Shown one piece after another: positions 1-8,722 of a stretch of 13,606 nucleotides of DNA. The position numbers were made by a program, and so were the translations under genes. The stretch spans positions 1 to 13,606 of the forward strand of contig CALEKA010000062.1 in assembly GCA_937898715.1 (NCBI GenBank). Reading direction: 5' to 3'. Source of the stretch: an uncultured Prevotella sp. (GTDB lineage: Bacteria; Bacteroidota; Bacteroidia; Bacteroidales; Bacteroidaceae). Each line of letters begins with the position of its first letter. Position 1 is the first letter of the stretch. The notes under the pieces were generated by a model. It ran no database searches, was not told the DNA's origin, and saw only the letters and a program-made list of their open reading frames with translations.

Positions 1-141
1 GCAAAATTCCGACTTTATACAAGGTTATACAATACGGCTTGTATGGGATGCTTACACTATATTATTCCCTTATGGAGCGAACTAAGCAACAAAAGCAAGG
101 AACAATTGATTCCGAAAGAATTAATGCCTTATACATTGTAT
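1..141. other. Left-edge region with no recognised gene
   Basis: A plus-strand frame is open from the first base through this stretch, but it continues across a 19-bp hairpin and into the antisense of gltD, and its translation has no recognisable domain. I therefore do not call it a gene. The region could be the leader of a gene beyond the left edge on the minus strand, but no TAnnTTTG promoter box is seen. AT-rich, otherwise featureless. Confidence 0.5.
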
Positions 142-185
142 TTATTAATGAAGCCGGCGCAAAGATGCGTCGGCTTCATTAATAA
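142..185 (-). terminator. Hairpin terminator after gltD
   Basis: Arms 142-160 and 167-185 pair over 19 bp (one G-U pair) around a 6-base loop (AAAGAT). It starts 19 bases after the gltD stop codon, so it is well placed to end the gltB-gltD transcript. There is no clean run of U after the stem on the minus strand, only AT-rich sequence. The stem is nearly symmetrical and could also stop transcription coming from the left. Confidence 0.65.
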
Positions 186-204
186 CCAAACTGGTAAGAC
201 AAAT

Positions 205-1548
205 TTACTTATTCAAATACTTGTCAATAGCCTCTGCAGCCTTACGACCACCTGCTATACAACGAACTACAAGACTTGCGCCCGTTGCAGCATCACCAGC
301 TACAAACACATTCTCTGGGAATTCTGGTTGTTGTGGGCGCAAGAAGCCCATGGCTAAGAACACAATGTCGCATTCTATAATTTCCTTTTTTCCTGTAGGC
401 TTCATAATAGGACGACCACCATCAGGATTAGGAAGCCATTCTACTTCTTCTACCTCAGCACCACAAACATGGCCTTTTCCATTGTCAATGAACTTATTCG
501 TTGTAAGTAGCCAACGGCGTTCGCAACCTTCTTCATGACTTGAAGAAGTCTTAAGCACCACAGGCCATTGTGGCCAAGGCGTTTTAGGATTAGAACCAAC
601 TGGAGGCTTCGGCATGATTTCTATCTGCGTAACACTTACAGAGCCTTGTCTGTGAGATGTACCGATACAGTCGGAACCCGTATCACCACCACCAATCACG
701 AGTACACGCTTCCCTTTAGCCGTCACACGATGCGCAGCATCAAAGGTCTGCCCGGCAAGAACTCTATTTTGCTGACTGAGCAATTCCAAAGCGAAGTGTA
801 CACCTTTGAGTTCACGTCCAGGCACTTTTAAGTCTCTTGCCTGCGGAGTTCCACTACAAATACAATAAGCATCAAAGCCCTCAGGAAGTTTCGTGACGTC
901 AATAGGGCTATTCACTTTAAAAGTGATGCCCTCAGCTTCCATTATCTTTACACGACGATCAATTACCGTCTTTTGAAGCTTGAAGTTAGGAATACCGAAA
1001 CGAAGAAGTCCACCCACGTATTCGTGCTGTTCGAAAACAGTAACATCATAGCCTCTATGATTCAACTGATTTGCTGCAGCCAACCCCGCGGGTCCTGATC
1101 CGATAACAGCAACACGCTTCCCATTACGTTCGAATTGGCGTGGCTGAATATATCCCTCACGGAAAGCAGCTTCAATAACAGAGCATTCGTCCTCACGAAT
1201 AGTGACGGGAGAGTTCATGGAAAGTTTCAGCACGCAACTTTTCTCGCAAAGCGCGGGACAAATACGCCCCGTAAACTCAGGAAAGTCGTTCGTTGCAGTA
1301 AGTATTTCATAAGCCATTCGCCATTCGCCCTTGTAGATAGCATCCTGAAATTCAGGAGGACGATTGCCCAATGGACAAGCCCAATGACAAAAAGGAACGC
1401 CACAATCCATGCAGCGAGATGCTTGCAGGCGTCGATCACTCGTATTAAGCGTCTGCTCCACTTCGCCGAAGTCGGCTATTCTCTCATGAATGGGGCGATA
1501 GCCTGCTTCATGACGAGGTATGGTAAGGAAAGCTTTAGGATCTCCCAT
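205..1548 (-). CDS. gltD: Glutamate synthase [NADPH] small subunit
   Basis: Beta subunit of NADPH-dependent glutamate synthase; it takes electrons from NADPH through FAD and iron-sulphur centres to the GltB subunit in the cytoplasm. The 447-residue protein has the N-terminal cysteine clusters CMDCGVPFCHWACP (Cys46, 49, 54, 58) and CPALCEKSC (Cys97, 101, 105), an FAD dinucleotide fold with GSGPAGLAAA near 150-159, and an NADPH fold with VIGGGDTGSD near 284-293. The C-terminal FAD contact AGDAATGASLVV is present. It starts at ATG with the family-typical MGDPKAFL. It lies 163 bases downstream of gltB on the same strand and is probably co-transcribed. Oddity: between AMGF (399-402) and the VFVAGDA motif (414-420) only about 11 residues remain, where GltD proteins I know have roughly 30 to 40, which accounts for its length below the usual 470 to 490. 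The reading frame is intact. Function is near certain. Confidence 0.97.
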   Translation of the reverse strand: MGDPKAFLTIPRHEAGYRPIHERIADFGEVEQTLNTSDRRLQASRCMDCGVPFCHWACPLGNRPPEFQDAIYKGEWRMAYEILTATNDFPEFTGRICPALCEKSCVLKLSMNSPVTIREDECSVIEAAFREGYIQPRQFERNGKRVAVIGSGPAGLAAANQLNHRGYDVTVFEQHEYVGGLLRFGIPNFKLQKTVIDRRVKIMEAEGITFKVNSPIDVTKLPEGFDAYCICSGTPQARDLKVPGRELKGVHFALELLSQQNRVLAGQTFDAAHRVTAKGKRVLVIGGGDTGSDCIGTSHRQGSVSVTQIEIMPKPPVGSNPKTPWPQWPVVLKTSSSHEEGCERRWLLTTNKFIDNGKGHVCGAEVEEVEWLPNPDGGRPIMKPTGKKEIIECDIVFLAMGFLRPQQPEFPENVFVAGDAATGASLVVRCIAGGRKAAEAIDKYLNK

Positions 1549-1711
1549 AATATATATCTTGTTTGGAAAGTCTTTATTGTTAGATGATTTGATGTCTATG
1601 CGTGCAAGAGGGTATTGGGAGTTAGAAGGAGGAAAAGGAAGATTATGAGATGAAAGATAGCTTTGCAGCCTAAGATCTCAAAATAGCATTCCTTCTAAAC
1701 TCCAAACTCCC
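1549..1711. repeat. gltB-gltD spacer with imperfect inverted repeat
   Basis: The 163-base spacer holds GGGAGTTAGAAGGA (1617-1630) facing TCCTTCTAAACTCC (1690-1703), which pair over 13-14 bp with one bulged base. The right arm continues as near-identical 7-base steps (CTAAACT, CCAAACT) up to the gltB stop codon. Inside, TGAGAT (1646-1651) faces ATCTCA (1675-1680), giving a nested stem. It resembles a small intergenic repeat element rather than a terminator, since gltD would otherwise be cut off from gltB. No ORF. Confidence 0.55.
1652..1683 (-). promoter_or_regulatory. Possible internal promoter for gltD
   Basis: On the minus strand TTTTG (1683-1679) is followed after 19 bases by TATCTTTC (1659-1652), a 7 of 8 match to the Bacteroidetes -7 box TAnnTTTG at the expected distance. 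It lies in the loop of the spacer inverted repeat and would give gltD a transcript start near 1645. The last base of the box departs from consensus, so this is tentative. Confidence 0.35.
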
Positions 1712-4700
1712 TTAGTAGTCTCTCTGTACTTCAGCTATCTTTTGCTGAAGTTTGCGCATTTGCTCTTCTGCAAGCACACGCTTATATTCAATCGGAGTCA
1801 CCTGGATGAAGTCATCAACATAATGATTCCAATCATCGAGCATAGTACGTGCAAGTTGAGAACCCGTATAGAGATAGTGCTGGCGGATGAGTTCGTGAAG
1901 TTCCTTTCGCGAAGCAGAATCTTCTATAAGAGAAAGTTCCACCATTTCCATATTACAGAAATAGTCGAAGTTGTGGTTCTTGTCCCATACATAGGCTATA
2001 CCACCGCTCATACCTGCAGCAAAGTTACGACCAGTTTCACCAAGTACTACTACTCGTCCACCCGTCATGTACTCACAGCAGTGGTCTCCCACTCCTTCTA
2101 CTACAGCTATAGCTCCAGAATTTCTCACAGCAAAGCGCTCGCCTACTGCACCATTGATGTAAACCTCACCACTCGTTGCGCCATAGAGCAAAGTATTGCC
2201 GGCGATGGTGTTTTCTTCAGCATTGAAGTTGGAGCGCACAGGAGGCATCACAGCTATACGACCACCACTCAGTGCTTTTCCTAAATAGTCATTGGCCTCA
2301 CCTTCAAGTTTAAAGCTAATACCCTTCGTAAGGAAAGCGCCAAAACTCTGACCAGCTGAGCCTTTAAACTTTACATTGATTGTTTCATCGGGAAGTCCCT
2401 TTTGGCCATACTTATAAGCTACAGCGCCCGAAAGCATAGCACCTACCGAACGATCCGTGTTAGCAATTGCATATTCAAGAGATACATCCTTCTGGTTCTC
2501 AATAGCAGGTGCAGCGTCTTTTACGATGGTTGTATCGAGCACAGAGTCAATATCATGCTTCTGGTTCGTAGTGTGTCGGATAGAAGAGCCATTATCTACT
2601 CTGTGAAGCAGACGACTGAAGTCGAGCAACGAAGCCTTACTGCCTTGTTCTGTTTCTTTCAGCGTAATCAGATCCGTACGCCCCACAATATCGTTGAAGT
2701 GACGGAATCCCATTTCTGCCAAATACTCACGTACTTCTTGCGCAAGGAAACGGAAGTAATTAACCACATACTCATAGTGACCACGGAAATGCTCACGAAG
2801 TTCTGGATTCTGCGTAGCCACACCTACAGGACATGTATTTGCATGACACTTACGCATCATCACACATCCCAATACGATGAGCACCGTCGTACCGAAACCA
2901 AACTCTTCTGCCCCGAGCAGAGCCATTGAGATGACGTCGCGTCCTGTCTTTATCTGACCATCCGTCTGCAAACGTACTTGTCCACGAAGTCCATTCAGTA
3001 CAAGCGTCTGCTGCGTCTCAGACAGGCCTATTTCAGGAGAAATACCAGCATAGCGCATAGACGAAGCAGGCGAAGCACCTGTACCACCTTCTGCACCTGA
3101 TATGACAATTAAGTCGGCTTTTGCCTTTGCTACACCCGCAGCAATTGTACCTACACCGCTTTCTGCTACCAGCTTCACACTGATACTTGCTCTCGGATTG
3201 ACATTCTTAAGATCGAAGATCAACTGTGCAAGGTCTTCAATGGAGTAAATATCATGATGAGGCGGAGGAGATATCAAGGAAATACCAGGAATAGAGTGAC
3301 GAGTCTTGGCAATGATCTGATTGACTTTATAGCCAGGAAGTTGTCCGCCCTCACCCGGTTTTGCACCTTGTGCTACTTTAATCTGTATTTCCTCTGCATT
3401 AACAAGATATTCTGTAGTCACACCAAAGCGACCTGATGCAATCTGTTTAGTCTTGCTTGAGAGTGATATACCATCAAAAGTTTCATGGAATCGTTCGTTA
3501 TCTTCACCACCCTCACCCGTATTACTGCGAGTGCCGAGTTTGTTCATTGCCAGAGCTAATGCTTCATGAGCTTCCTTACTGATTGCACCAAACGACATGG
3601 CACCCGTAACGAAATGCTTTACGATATCATCAACCGATTCTACCTCTTCTACTGGTATGGGATTTTTCTTAAACTCAAAGAAATCGCGTAAGAAGATTGG
3701 GGCAGGCTTATTGTCTACCAAGCCTGTAAACTCCTTAAACTTCTTGTAACTTCCCAAACGGGTAGCAAGTTGTAGAGTAGAGATTGTTTCAGGATTCCAA
3801 GCATGTTTCTCACCATCTTTTCTATAGCTGAACAAGCCTTGATGAGGCAGTAATCCTTCCAATTCACGATCAGCATAGCAAGGTTCATATCCTTCATCGT
3901 GGAAACGCTTATAATCACGTGCAATTTCTGCCAAATGGATACCACCAATAGTACTTGAAGCAGTGCCAAAGTAGCTACGAAGGAGTTCTTCACTCAAACC
4001 TATAGCTTCAAAGATCTGAGCTCCACGATAAGAGCGAAGTGTACTAATGCCCATCTTAGAAAGCACTTTATACAAGCCCTTACAGATAGCCTTAATATAG
4101 TTCTTTTCAGCCGTTTCATAGTTCATCTGCACTTCACCTCTCTTTACAAGGTCATCCAGCACAGCGAATGCCATATAAGGATTGATAGCGCTTGCGCCAT
4201 AACCTATCAAGAGAGCTGCATGCATCACTTCACGCACTTCACCACTCTCCACGAGCAGAGCTGTTTCCATGCGCTTCTGCACAGAGATGAGGTAATGATG
4301 TACTGCGCTCACAGCGAGCAATGAAGGAATTGCAGCATGCTTTTCATCCACGCCACGATCGGAAAGAATGATATAATTTACGCCATCATTAACGCTCTGT
4401 TCTGCCATCTTACAGAGGTTATCAAGTGCCTCTTTAAGTCCTTCAGCACCCTTCTCCACCTCAAAGAGCATGGGGAGTTTTATCGTGTTGAAGCCTTTAT
4501 AGCGTATATTACAAAGGATATCAAGCTGACGATTAGTCAAGATCGGCTGTGGCAGACGCACCATCTTACAGTGGCTCTCATTGGGAGAAAGGATATTCAC
4601 ACCCACAGCACCCACATATTCTGTGAGCGACATAACCAACTCTTCACGTATCGGGTCAATAGCAGGATTGGTCACTTGTGCAAACTGCTGGCGGAAGAAG

Positions 4701-6205
4701 TTGAATAAGAGTTGTGGACGATCCGAAAGCACTGCCAAAGGCGTATCATTACCCATGGAAGCAATGGGTTCAACACCCTTATTGGCCATCGGAGCTATAG
4801 TGCGTTCTACATCTTCACGAGTGTAGCCAAACACGCGGAGTTTCTTATCATAATCCTCCACGCTATTTTCTACCTTACGTCCGCTCTTAAGCGCATCAAG
4901 TTCTATGCGGTTGGCCGAAAGCCACTGACGATAAGGATATGCGCCAGCGAGTTGTTCTTTAAGTTCTTTATCATAGTATACCTTGCCCTCTTGCGTGTCG
5001 ATAAGAAGGATTTTTCCAGGCTGAAGGCGTCCCTTTTCCTTTATATCTCCAGCTTCGAAACTTATCACACCAGCTTCCGAAGCCACAACCATCATATCAT
5101 TTTTGGTAACAAGATAACGAGCCGGTCGCAGTCCGTTTCTATCGAGCATACCACCAGCATAACGTCCATCGCTAAATAACAAAGCGGCTGGTCCATCCCA
5201 TGGTTCCATAAGGATAGAGTGATATTCGTAAAATGCCTTCAGATCTTCTGAAATAGGATTCTTATCATTAAAGCTCTCAGGCACAAGCATTGCCATTGCA
5301 TGTGGCAAACTCAAGCCCGACATAACGAGGAATTCCAATACATTATCAAGCGAAGCGGAATCGCTCATGCCTGGTTGAATGATAGGACGTATATCCTTTG
5401 TGTCGCCCAATGCTTCGGTAGAGAGTACTGACTCACGAGCTTCCATCCACGCACGATTACCACGTATGGTATTGATCTCGCCATTATGTGCTAACAATCG
5501 GAAAGGTTGAGCAAGTCCCCAAGTAGGGAACGTATTAGTGGAGAAACGTGAATGCACGATGGCCAATCCACTGGTGAAGTAAGGCTGAGTCAAATCAGGA
5601 TAATACTCTCGCAACTGAGTAGAGGAGAGCATACCTTTATACACAATATTCTTTGAAGAAAGAGAGCAGATGTAGAAGTCTTTATCCTTTACGCCACGCT
5701 CTATTCTCTTACGCACCAAATAGAGTTTACGTTCCAGATCTTCGGGATTTCCTCCCGTTACGAACACCTGCTTAATGTCGGGTTCAGCAGCCAATGCATC
5801 TTTACCCAATATATCAGAACATACAGGCACAGCGCGAACGTGCATCAATGAGAGCCCCTCGCGTTCTACCTCTTCTATAATAGTCTTAAATATAGCAGTC
5901 TGACGCGCTTCATCCTTGGGCAAAAACACAAGTCCTGTACCATAATGTCCTTTTTCTGGCACGGGAATACCCTGAAGCAGTATAAACTCATGGGGAATCT
6001 GCAGCAGAATACCTGCACCATCACCCGTCTTATTATCCGCACCTTCTGCGCCACGGTGCTTCATGTTCTCGAGGACCTTCAAGGCCGAATCTACAAGCTC
6101 ATGACTTTTATTGCCGTGAATGTTGACGATCATGCCCACACCACAAGCGTCGTGCTCATAGTCTGAATGATAGAGCCCTTTGCCAATTGTTTTTTCTAAT
6201 TGCAT
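1712..6205 (-). CDS. gltB: Glutamate synthase large subunit
   Basis: Catalytic alpha subunit: glutamine is hydrolysed in the N-terminal domain, ammonia is channelled to the FMN site and condensed with 2-oxoglutarate to give glutamate. The 1497-residue length is normal for bacterial GltB. The N-terminal amidotransferase begins at Cys21 (HDACGVGM), so a 20-residue propeptide is expected to be removed to expose the catalytic cysteine; RFSTNTFPTW (220-229) and HNGEINT (240-246) are the usual glutamine-site motifs. A central linker domain follows, then the FMN-binding synthase barrel with GEGGEDNERF near residue 900, and the 3Fe-4S ligands Cys1114, Cys1120 and Cys1125 in CVMMRKCHANTCPVG. The last part, about 1240-1440, is the glycine-rich beta-helix domain (GGRVVVLGETG). 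The start at MQLEKTIGKG is favoured by the position of Cys21 and by a promoter box about 50 bases upstream. It is followed by gltD, whose product completes the NADPH enzyme. No frameshift or missing key residue seen. Confidence 0.98.
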   Translation of the reverse strand: MQLEKTIGKGLYHSDYEHDACGVGMIVNIHGNKSHELVDSALKVLENMKHRGAEGADNKTGDGAGILLQIPHEFILLQGIPVPEKGHYGTGLVFLPKDEARQTAIFKTIIEEVEREGLSLMHVRAVPVCSDILGKDALAAEPDIKQVFVTGGNPEDLERKLYLVRKRIERGVKDKDFYICSLSSKNIVYKGMLSSTQLREYYPDLTQPYFTSGLAIVHSRFSTNTFPTWGLAQPFRLLAHNGEINTIRGNRAWMEARESVLSTEALGDTKDIRPIIQPGMSDSASLDNVLEFLVMSGLSLPHAMAMLVPESFNDKNPISEDLKAFYEYHSILMEPWDGPAALLFSDGRYAGGMLDRNGLRPARYLVTKNDMMVVASEAGVISFEAGDIKEKGRLQPGKILLIDTQEGKVYYDKELKEQLAGAYPYRQWLSANRIELDALKSGRKVENSVEDYDKKLRVFGYTREDVERTIAPMANKGVEPIASMGNDTPLAVLSDRPQLLFNFFRQQFAQVTNPAIDPIREELVMSLTEYVGAVGVNILSPNESHCKMVRLPQPILTNRQLDILCNIRYKGFNTIKLPMLFEVEKGAEGLKEALDNLCKMAEQSVNDGVNYIILSDRGVDEKHAAIPSLLAVSAVHHYLISVQKRMETALLVESGEVREVMHAALLIGYGASAINPYMAFAVLDDLVKRGEVQMNYETAEKNYIKAICKGLYKVLSKMGISTLRSYRGAQIFEAIGLSEELLRSYFGTASSTIGGIHLAEIARDYKRFHDEGYEPCYADRELEGLLPHQGLFSYRKDGEKHAWNPETISTLQLATRLGSYKKFKEFTGLVDNKPAPIFLRDFFEFKKNPIPVEEVESVDDIVKHFVTGAMSFGAISKEAHEALALAMNKLGTRSNTGEGGEDNERFHETFDGISLSSKTKQIASGRFGVTTEYLVNAEEIQIKVAQGAKPGEGGQLPGYKVNQIIAKTRHSIPGISLISPPPHHDIYSIEDLAQLIFDLKNVNPRASISVKLVAESGVGTIAAGVAKAKADLIVISGAEGGTGASPASSMRYAGISPEIGLSETQQTLVLNGLRGQVRLQTDGQIKTGRDVISMALLGAEEFGFGTTVLIVLGCVMMRKCHANTCPVGVATQNPELREHFRGHYEYVVNYFRFLAQEVREYLAEMGFRHFNDIVGRTDLITLKETEQGSKASLLDFSRLLHRVDNGSSIRHTTNQKHDIDSVLDTTIVKDAAPAIENQKDVSLEYAIANTDRSVGAMLSGAVAYKYGQKGLPDETINVKFKGSAGQSFGAFLTKGISFKLEGEANDYLGKALSGGRIAVMPPVRSNFNAEENTIAGNTLLYGATSGEVYINGAVGERFAVRNSGAIAVVEGVGDHCCEYMTGGRVVVLGETGRNFAAGMSGGIAYVWDKNHNFDYFCNMEMVELSLIEDSASRKELHELIRQHYLYTGSQLARTMLDDWNHYVDDFIQVTPIEYKRVLAEEQMRKLQQKIAEVQRDY

Positions 6206-6526
6206 AGTGTCCTTGTGTTGTTAATATGCTTGTTGAATTACTTTATTGATTGCAAAAATACAATTTCCCTTTCATATTTCACACAAAAGAGTAAGAAAAA
6301 TTGCTTTATTGCTAAAATAATATTCTTTTCTTTGCAATTTGTCATATTCTCCTACCGATTTGCTTACCAATGACACACAGTAAAGCTTTTACTTGAAGCT
6401 TAGATAAGAATAAGGAGATGACATCGCACAGTCCATGAGCCATCCTTTGAGCATCCTGCGAGAAGTGTGCGGTGTATACACACCTATTATATATAGGAGG
6501 CACGCATCAAATGATTCATAAGAGCA
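6206..6526. other. recF-gltB intergenic region
   Basis: No protein gene is seen in these 321 bases on either strand. The gltB-proximal half is very AT-rich and holds the gltB promoter. Near the end of recF are two small palindromes, GTGTATACAC (6472-6481) and CCTAT/ATAGG around TATAT (6483-6497), which may form a weak 3' structure for recF but lack a U-tract. AAGCTT occurs twice, at about 6384 and 6396, as a short inverted pair. Confidence 0.5.
6253..6287 (-). promoter_or_regulatory. Promoter of gltB-gltD
   Basis: On the minus strand TATTTTTG (6260-6253) fits the -7 box TAnnTTTG exactly. A TTTG (6287-6284) lies 23 bases upstream, slightly further than the usual 19-21. The box is 47 bases from the gltB start codon, giving a leader of about 40 bases. 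The exact -7 match and its placement support it; the -33 element is weaker. Confidence 0.6.
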
Positions 6527-7630
6527 TCAGCGAGGCATCACCTCACCATCCTTTACATCAAACAATTTATAATCGCGCTTAGTAGTGGCGAGCACACGGT
6601 CCAAGTGGTCTTGGCGAGTATCAGTAATAAATATTTGGCCAAAGTCTTGACCACTTACATAGTTGACGATTCGTTCTACACGAGAAGCATCTAACTTGTC
6701 GAAGATATCGTCAAGGAGCAGCAAGGGTGTACGTTGTTCTCCTCGATTCCTTAAGTAAACAAACTGAGCCAACTTCATCGCAATAAAGAAAGTTTTCTGT
6801 TGCCCTTGAGAAGCTTCACGCTTCACGCTGAATCCGTTTAAGGTAAGTTCTAAATCATCTTTGTGCATACCATGTAGAGAATATCCCACGATGCGTTCTT
6901 TCTCTCTGAATCCTTTTAGTTGAGGTTGGAGTTCTCCTCTATCACCATGACTCACGTACTTCACACCGACTATTTCGTCATCATTCCCGGAGAGTCGCTT
7001 GTAAAGATCGAGAAATATCGGCAGGAAGTCTACGACAAAAGCTTTGCGTTCCTCATATATCGTCTGTCCACTTGCCGACATCATATCTTCAAGCACATCC
7101 ATCACAGCCTCATTGTATCCTTCTTCCTGCTTAAGCATAGCATTGCGCTGCTTAAGCGCTTTGTCATAACGAATCAAAGCTTCTACATAGGAAGCACTAT
7201 ACTGTATGATTACAGAGTCCATGAAGCGACGGCGCTCTTCACTTCCTCCCAGTATAAGTGCAGAATCAGCAGGTGCTATCATAACCAAGGGAATAAGGCC
7301 TACATGTTCAGATATACGCTTTACATCCTTCCCATCTACCTTCAAGCGCTTGCGTACACCACGTTTCATTGAGCAACACACGTGTTTACTACTTCCTGTT
7401 TCTTGTTCATAATCGCCCTCTATAATAAAGAAATCTGCATTATGATTGACATTCATCGAATCCATTGCAGTGGCAAATCCTTTACAGAATGACATATAAT
7501 ATATAGCGTCGAGCACATTCGACTTGCCCATACCATTGTCACCTACAAAACAATTTACATTGGAAGAGAAGTCCATGTTAGCCATCACAAGATTGCGATA
7601 ATTTGTAACAGAAAGATGCTTAAGTATCAT
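6527..7630 (-). CDS. recF: DNA replication and repair protein RecF
   Basis: SMC-like ABC ATPase that binds gapped DNA and helps RecO and RecR load RecA in the cytoplasm. The 367-residue protein starts with MILKHLSVTNYRN, typical for RecF, and has a Walker A motif GDNGMGKSN (30-38), the ABC signature region SQGQQKTFFIAMKLAQF (274-290) and Walker B plus D-loop LLLLDDIFDKLD (303-314). Length matches the family (about 360-375). It is transcribed leftwards, divergent from the TPR-ribH pair with a 182-base shared upstream region. A small DUF721/DciA-like gene, which I recall often following recF in Bacteroidales, is not found in the 321 bases downstream. No sign of damage. Confidence 0.96.
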   Translation of the reverse strand: MILKHLSVTNYRNLVMANMDFSSNVNCFVGDNGMGKSNVLDAIYYMSFCKGFATAMDSMNVNHNADFFIIEGDYEQETGSSKHVCCSMKRGVRKRLKVDGKDVKRISEHVGLIPLVMIAPADSALILGGSEERRRFMDSVIIQYSASYVEALIRYDKALKQRNAMLKQEEGYNEAVMDVLEDMMSASGQTIYEERKAFVVDFLPIFLDLYKRLSGNDDEIVGVKYVSHGDRGELQPQLKGFREKERIVGYSLHGMHKDDLELTLNGFSVKREASQGQQKTFFIAMKLAQFVYLRNRGEQRTPLLLLDDIFDKLDASRVERIVNYVSGQDFGQIFITDTRQDHLDRVLATTKRDYKLFDVKDGEVMPR

Positions 7631-7666
7631 ATAGTAAACCCTTATTTCGTGAGTATATTATGCATA

Positions 7667-7697
7667 CAAAGTTACGTTTTATACGAAGTCAGACCAA
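7667..7697 (-). promoter_or_regulatory. Promoter of recF
   Basis: On the minus strand TTG (7697-7695), 20 bases of spacer, then TAACTTTG (7674-7667). This is an exact Bacteroidetes-type promoter. It lies 36 bases upstream of the recF start codon, giving a leader of about 30 bases. Confidence 0.75.
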
Positions 7698-7767
7698 GAG
7701 AATGCAGTAAATATCAGTCAAAAGTAAAAAAAACAAAGGTTTCCTTTTTAACTTAGCGGGAAAGTTG

Positions 7768-7775
7768 TAAATTTG
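7768..7775 (+). promoter_or_regulatory. Promoter -7 box of the TPR gene
   Basis: TAAATTTG matches TAnnTTTG exactly and sits 37 bases upstream of the TPR protein start codon. The -33 element is poor: only a T-rich stretch lies about 20 bases upstream. It is back to back with the recF promoter, about 70 bases apart between -33 regions. Confidence 0.6.
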
Positions 7776-7812
7776 CGCTGCAATTTTCTGAAACAAAAAG
7801 AAACACAATATT

Positions 7813-8523
7813 ATGATTAATGTAGAAAAGAAGAGTCAAGCTCTCGATGTAAACGACACTTTAGCCAAGTCTGAGGCTTACTTCATCAAGTACAAGAAAC
7901 AGATTATCACTGCCATTGTAGCCATCGTAGTAATCGTAGGTGGTAGTTTTGCTTACGTTTATGGCTATTCTAAGCCTCGCGAAGAGAAAGCTCAAGAGTG
8001 TCTGGGTATTGTAATGCAGAAGTACGTGATGACACAGGACTTCGAGCACGCCTTGAAGGGTGAAGGCAAGACTTTAGGACTTGCTAAGATTGCCGACAAG
8101 TATAGTTCTACTGACGCTGGCAACGTGGCCAAAGGCCTTGCAGGCATCTGCAGCTACAACATAGGCAAGACCGACGATGCTATCAAGTATTTGGAAGCAT
8201 TCTCTCCTAAAGGTGATGAAACCGTTTCTGCACAGATGCTCTCCGCTCTTGCCAATGCATACGCAAGCAAGAATCGCTTAGACGATGCCGTAAAGACATT
8301 TAAGAAGGCTGCTGAAGCTACCGACATTCCAGCTCTTTGCTCAGAGCACTTGTTCCAAGCAGGCTTGATCCTTGAAAAGCAAAACAAGAAAGACGAAGCT
8401 CTCAAGCTCTACCAGGACATCAAAGAGAAATACCCCTCTGCTCCTCTCTGCGCTCGTCAGCAGCAGAATGGCGTAGTGCTTGATGCAGTTATCGACAAGT
8501 ACATTGCTCGTCTCTCAAAATAA
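7813..8523 (+). CDS. Membrane-anchored tetratricopeptide repeat protein
   Basis: A 236-residue protein of unknown specific function. Residues 1-30 are hydrophilic and probably cytoplasmic, 31-51 form one hydrophobic membrane segment (IITAIVAIVVIVGG...), and the rest should lie in the periplasm. From about residue 95 to 215 there are helical pairs of tetratricopeptide type, for example NIGKTDDAIKYLEAF, KNRLDDAVKTFKKAAE and QNKKDEALKLYQDIKEKYP. This layout, one N-terminal anchor plus periplasmic TPRs, resembles YfgM-like proteins, which assist folding at the Sec translocon; that likeness is inference from architecture only. ATG start with no Shine-Dalgarno sequence, 37 bases after an exact -7 box. 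ribH follows on the same strand after 199 bases that contain a long inverted repeat. Confidence 0.85.
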   Translation: MINVEKKSQALDVNDTLAKSEAYFIKYKKQIITAIVAIVVIVGGSFAYVYGYSKPREEKAQECLGIVMQKYVMTQDFEHALKGEGKTLGLAKIADKYSSTDAGNVAKGLAGICSYNIGKTDDAIKYLEAFSPKGDETVSAQMLSALANAYASKNRLDDAVKTFKKAAEATDIPALCSEHLFQAGLILEKQNKKDEALKLYQDIKEKYPSAPLCARQQQNGVVLDAVIDKYIARLSK

Positions 8524-8538
8524 TACATCCTACGTTAT

Positions 8539-8680
8539 AGAAGAATAACAAGTAATAAGTAACAAGAGCAAAGCATCCAACTCGCATTTACCTTGTTGCC
8601 CATCAGGGCAAATAGTAAATCCGATAGATGTCAAGCAAGGGAGATTTCCACAGATGTTACCTATTACTTGTTATTTTTTT
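8539..8680. repeat. Long-armed intergenic inverted repeat
   Basis: Arm 8544-8563 faces arm 8656-8675 over 20 positions with one mismatch; with wobble pairs the stem reaches 8539 and 8680. The left arm is built of 7-base units: TAACAAG, TAATAAG, TAACAAG (8546-8566). The right arm runs into eight T residues (8674-8681), so the whole may act as a terminator for the TPR gene on the plus strand. The 92-base interior has its own hairpin: TTGCCC/GGGCAA around ATCA (8596-8611), enclosed by ATTTAC/GTAAAT (8586-8620). No ORF and no known riboswitch consensus; I compared it by eye with the FMN riboswitch because ribH follows, and it does not fit. Confidence 0.7.
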
Positions 8681-8722
8681 TCGCTGACATTCCTATTATA
8701 ACAAATCTACTCCTTATATAAT

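Noticed and set aside
43..357. Plus-strand open frame of 104 codons at the left edge
   Set aside because: It runs through a 19-bp hairpin and then antisense to the conserved C-terminus of gltD; no domain is recognisable.
8564..8655. FMN riboswitch upstream of ribH
   Set aside because: The conserved core of the FMN riboswitch is not present; the region is the interior of an inverted repeat with only a small hairpin.
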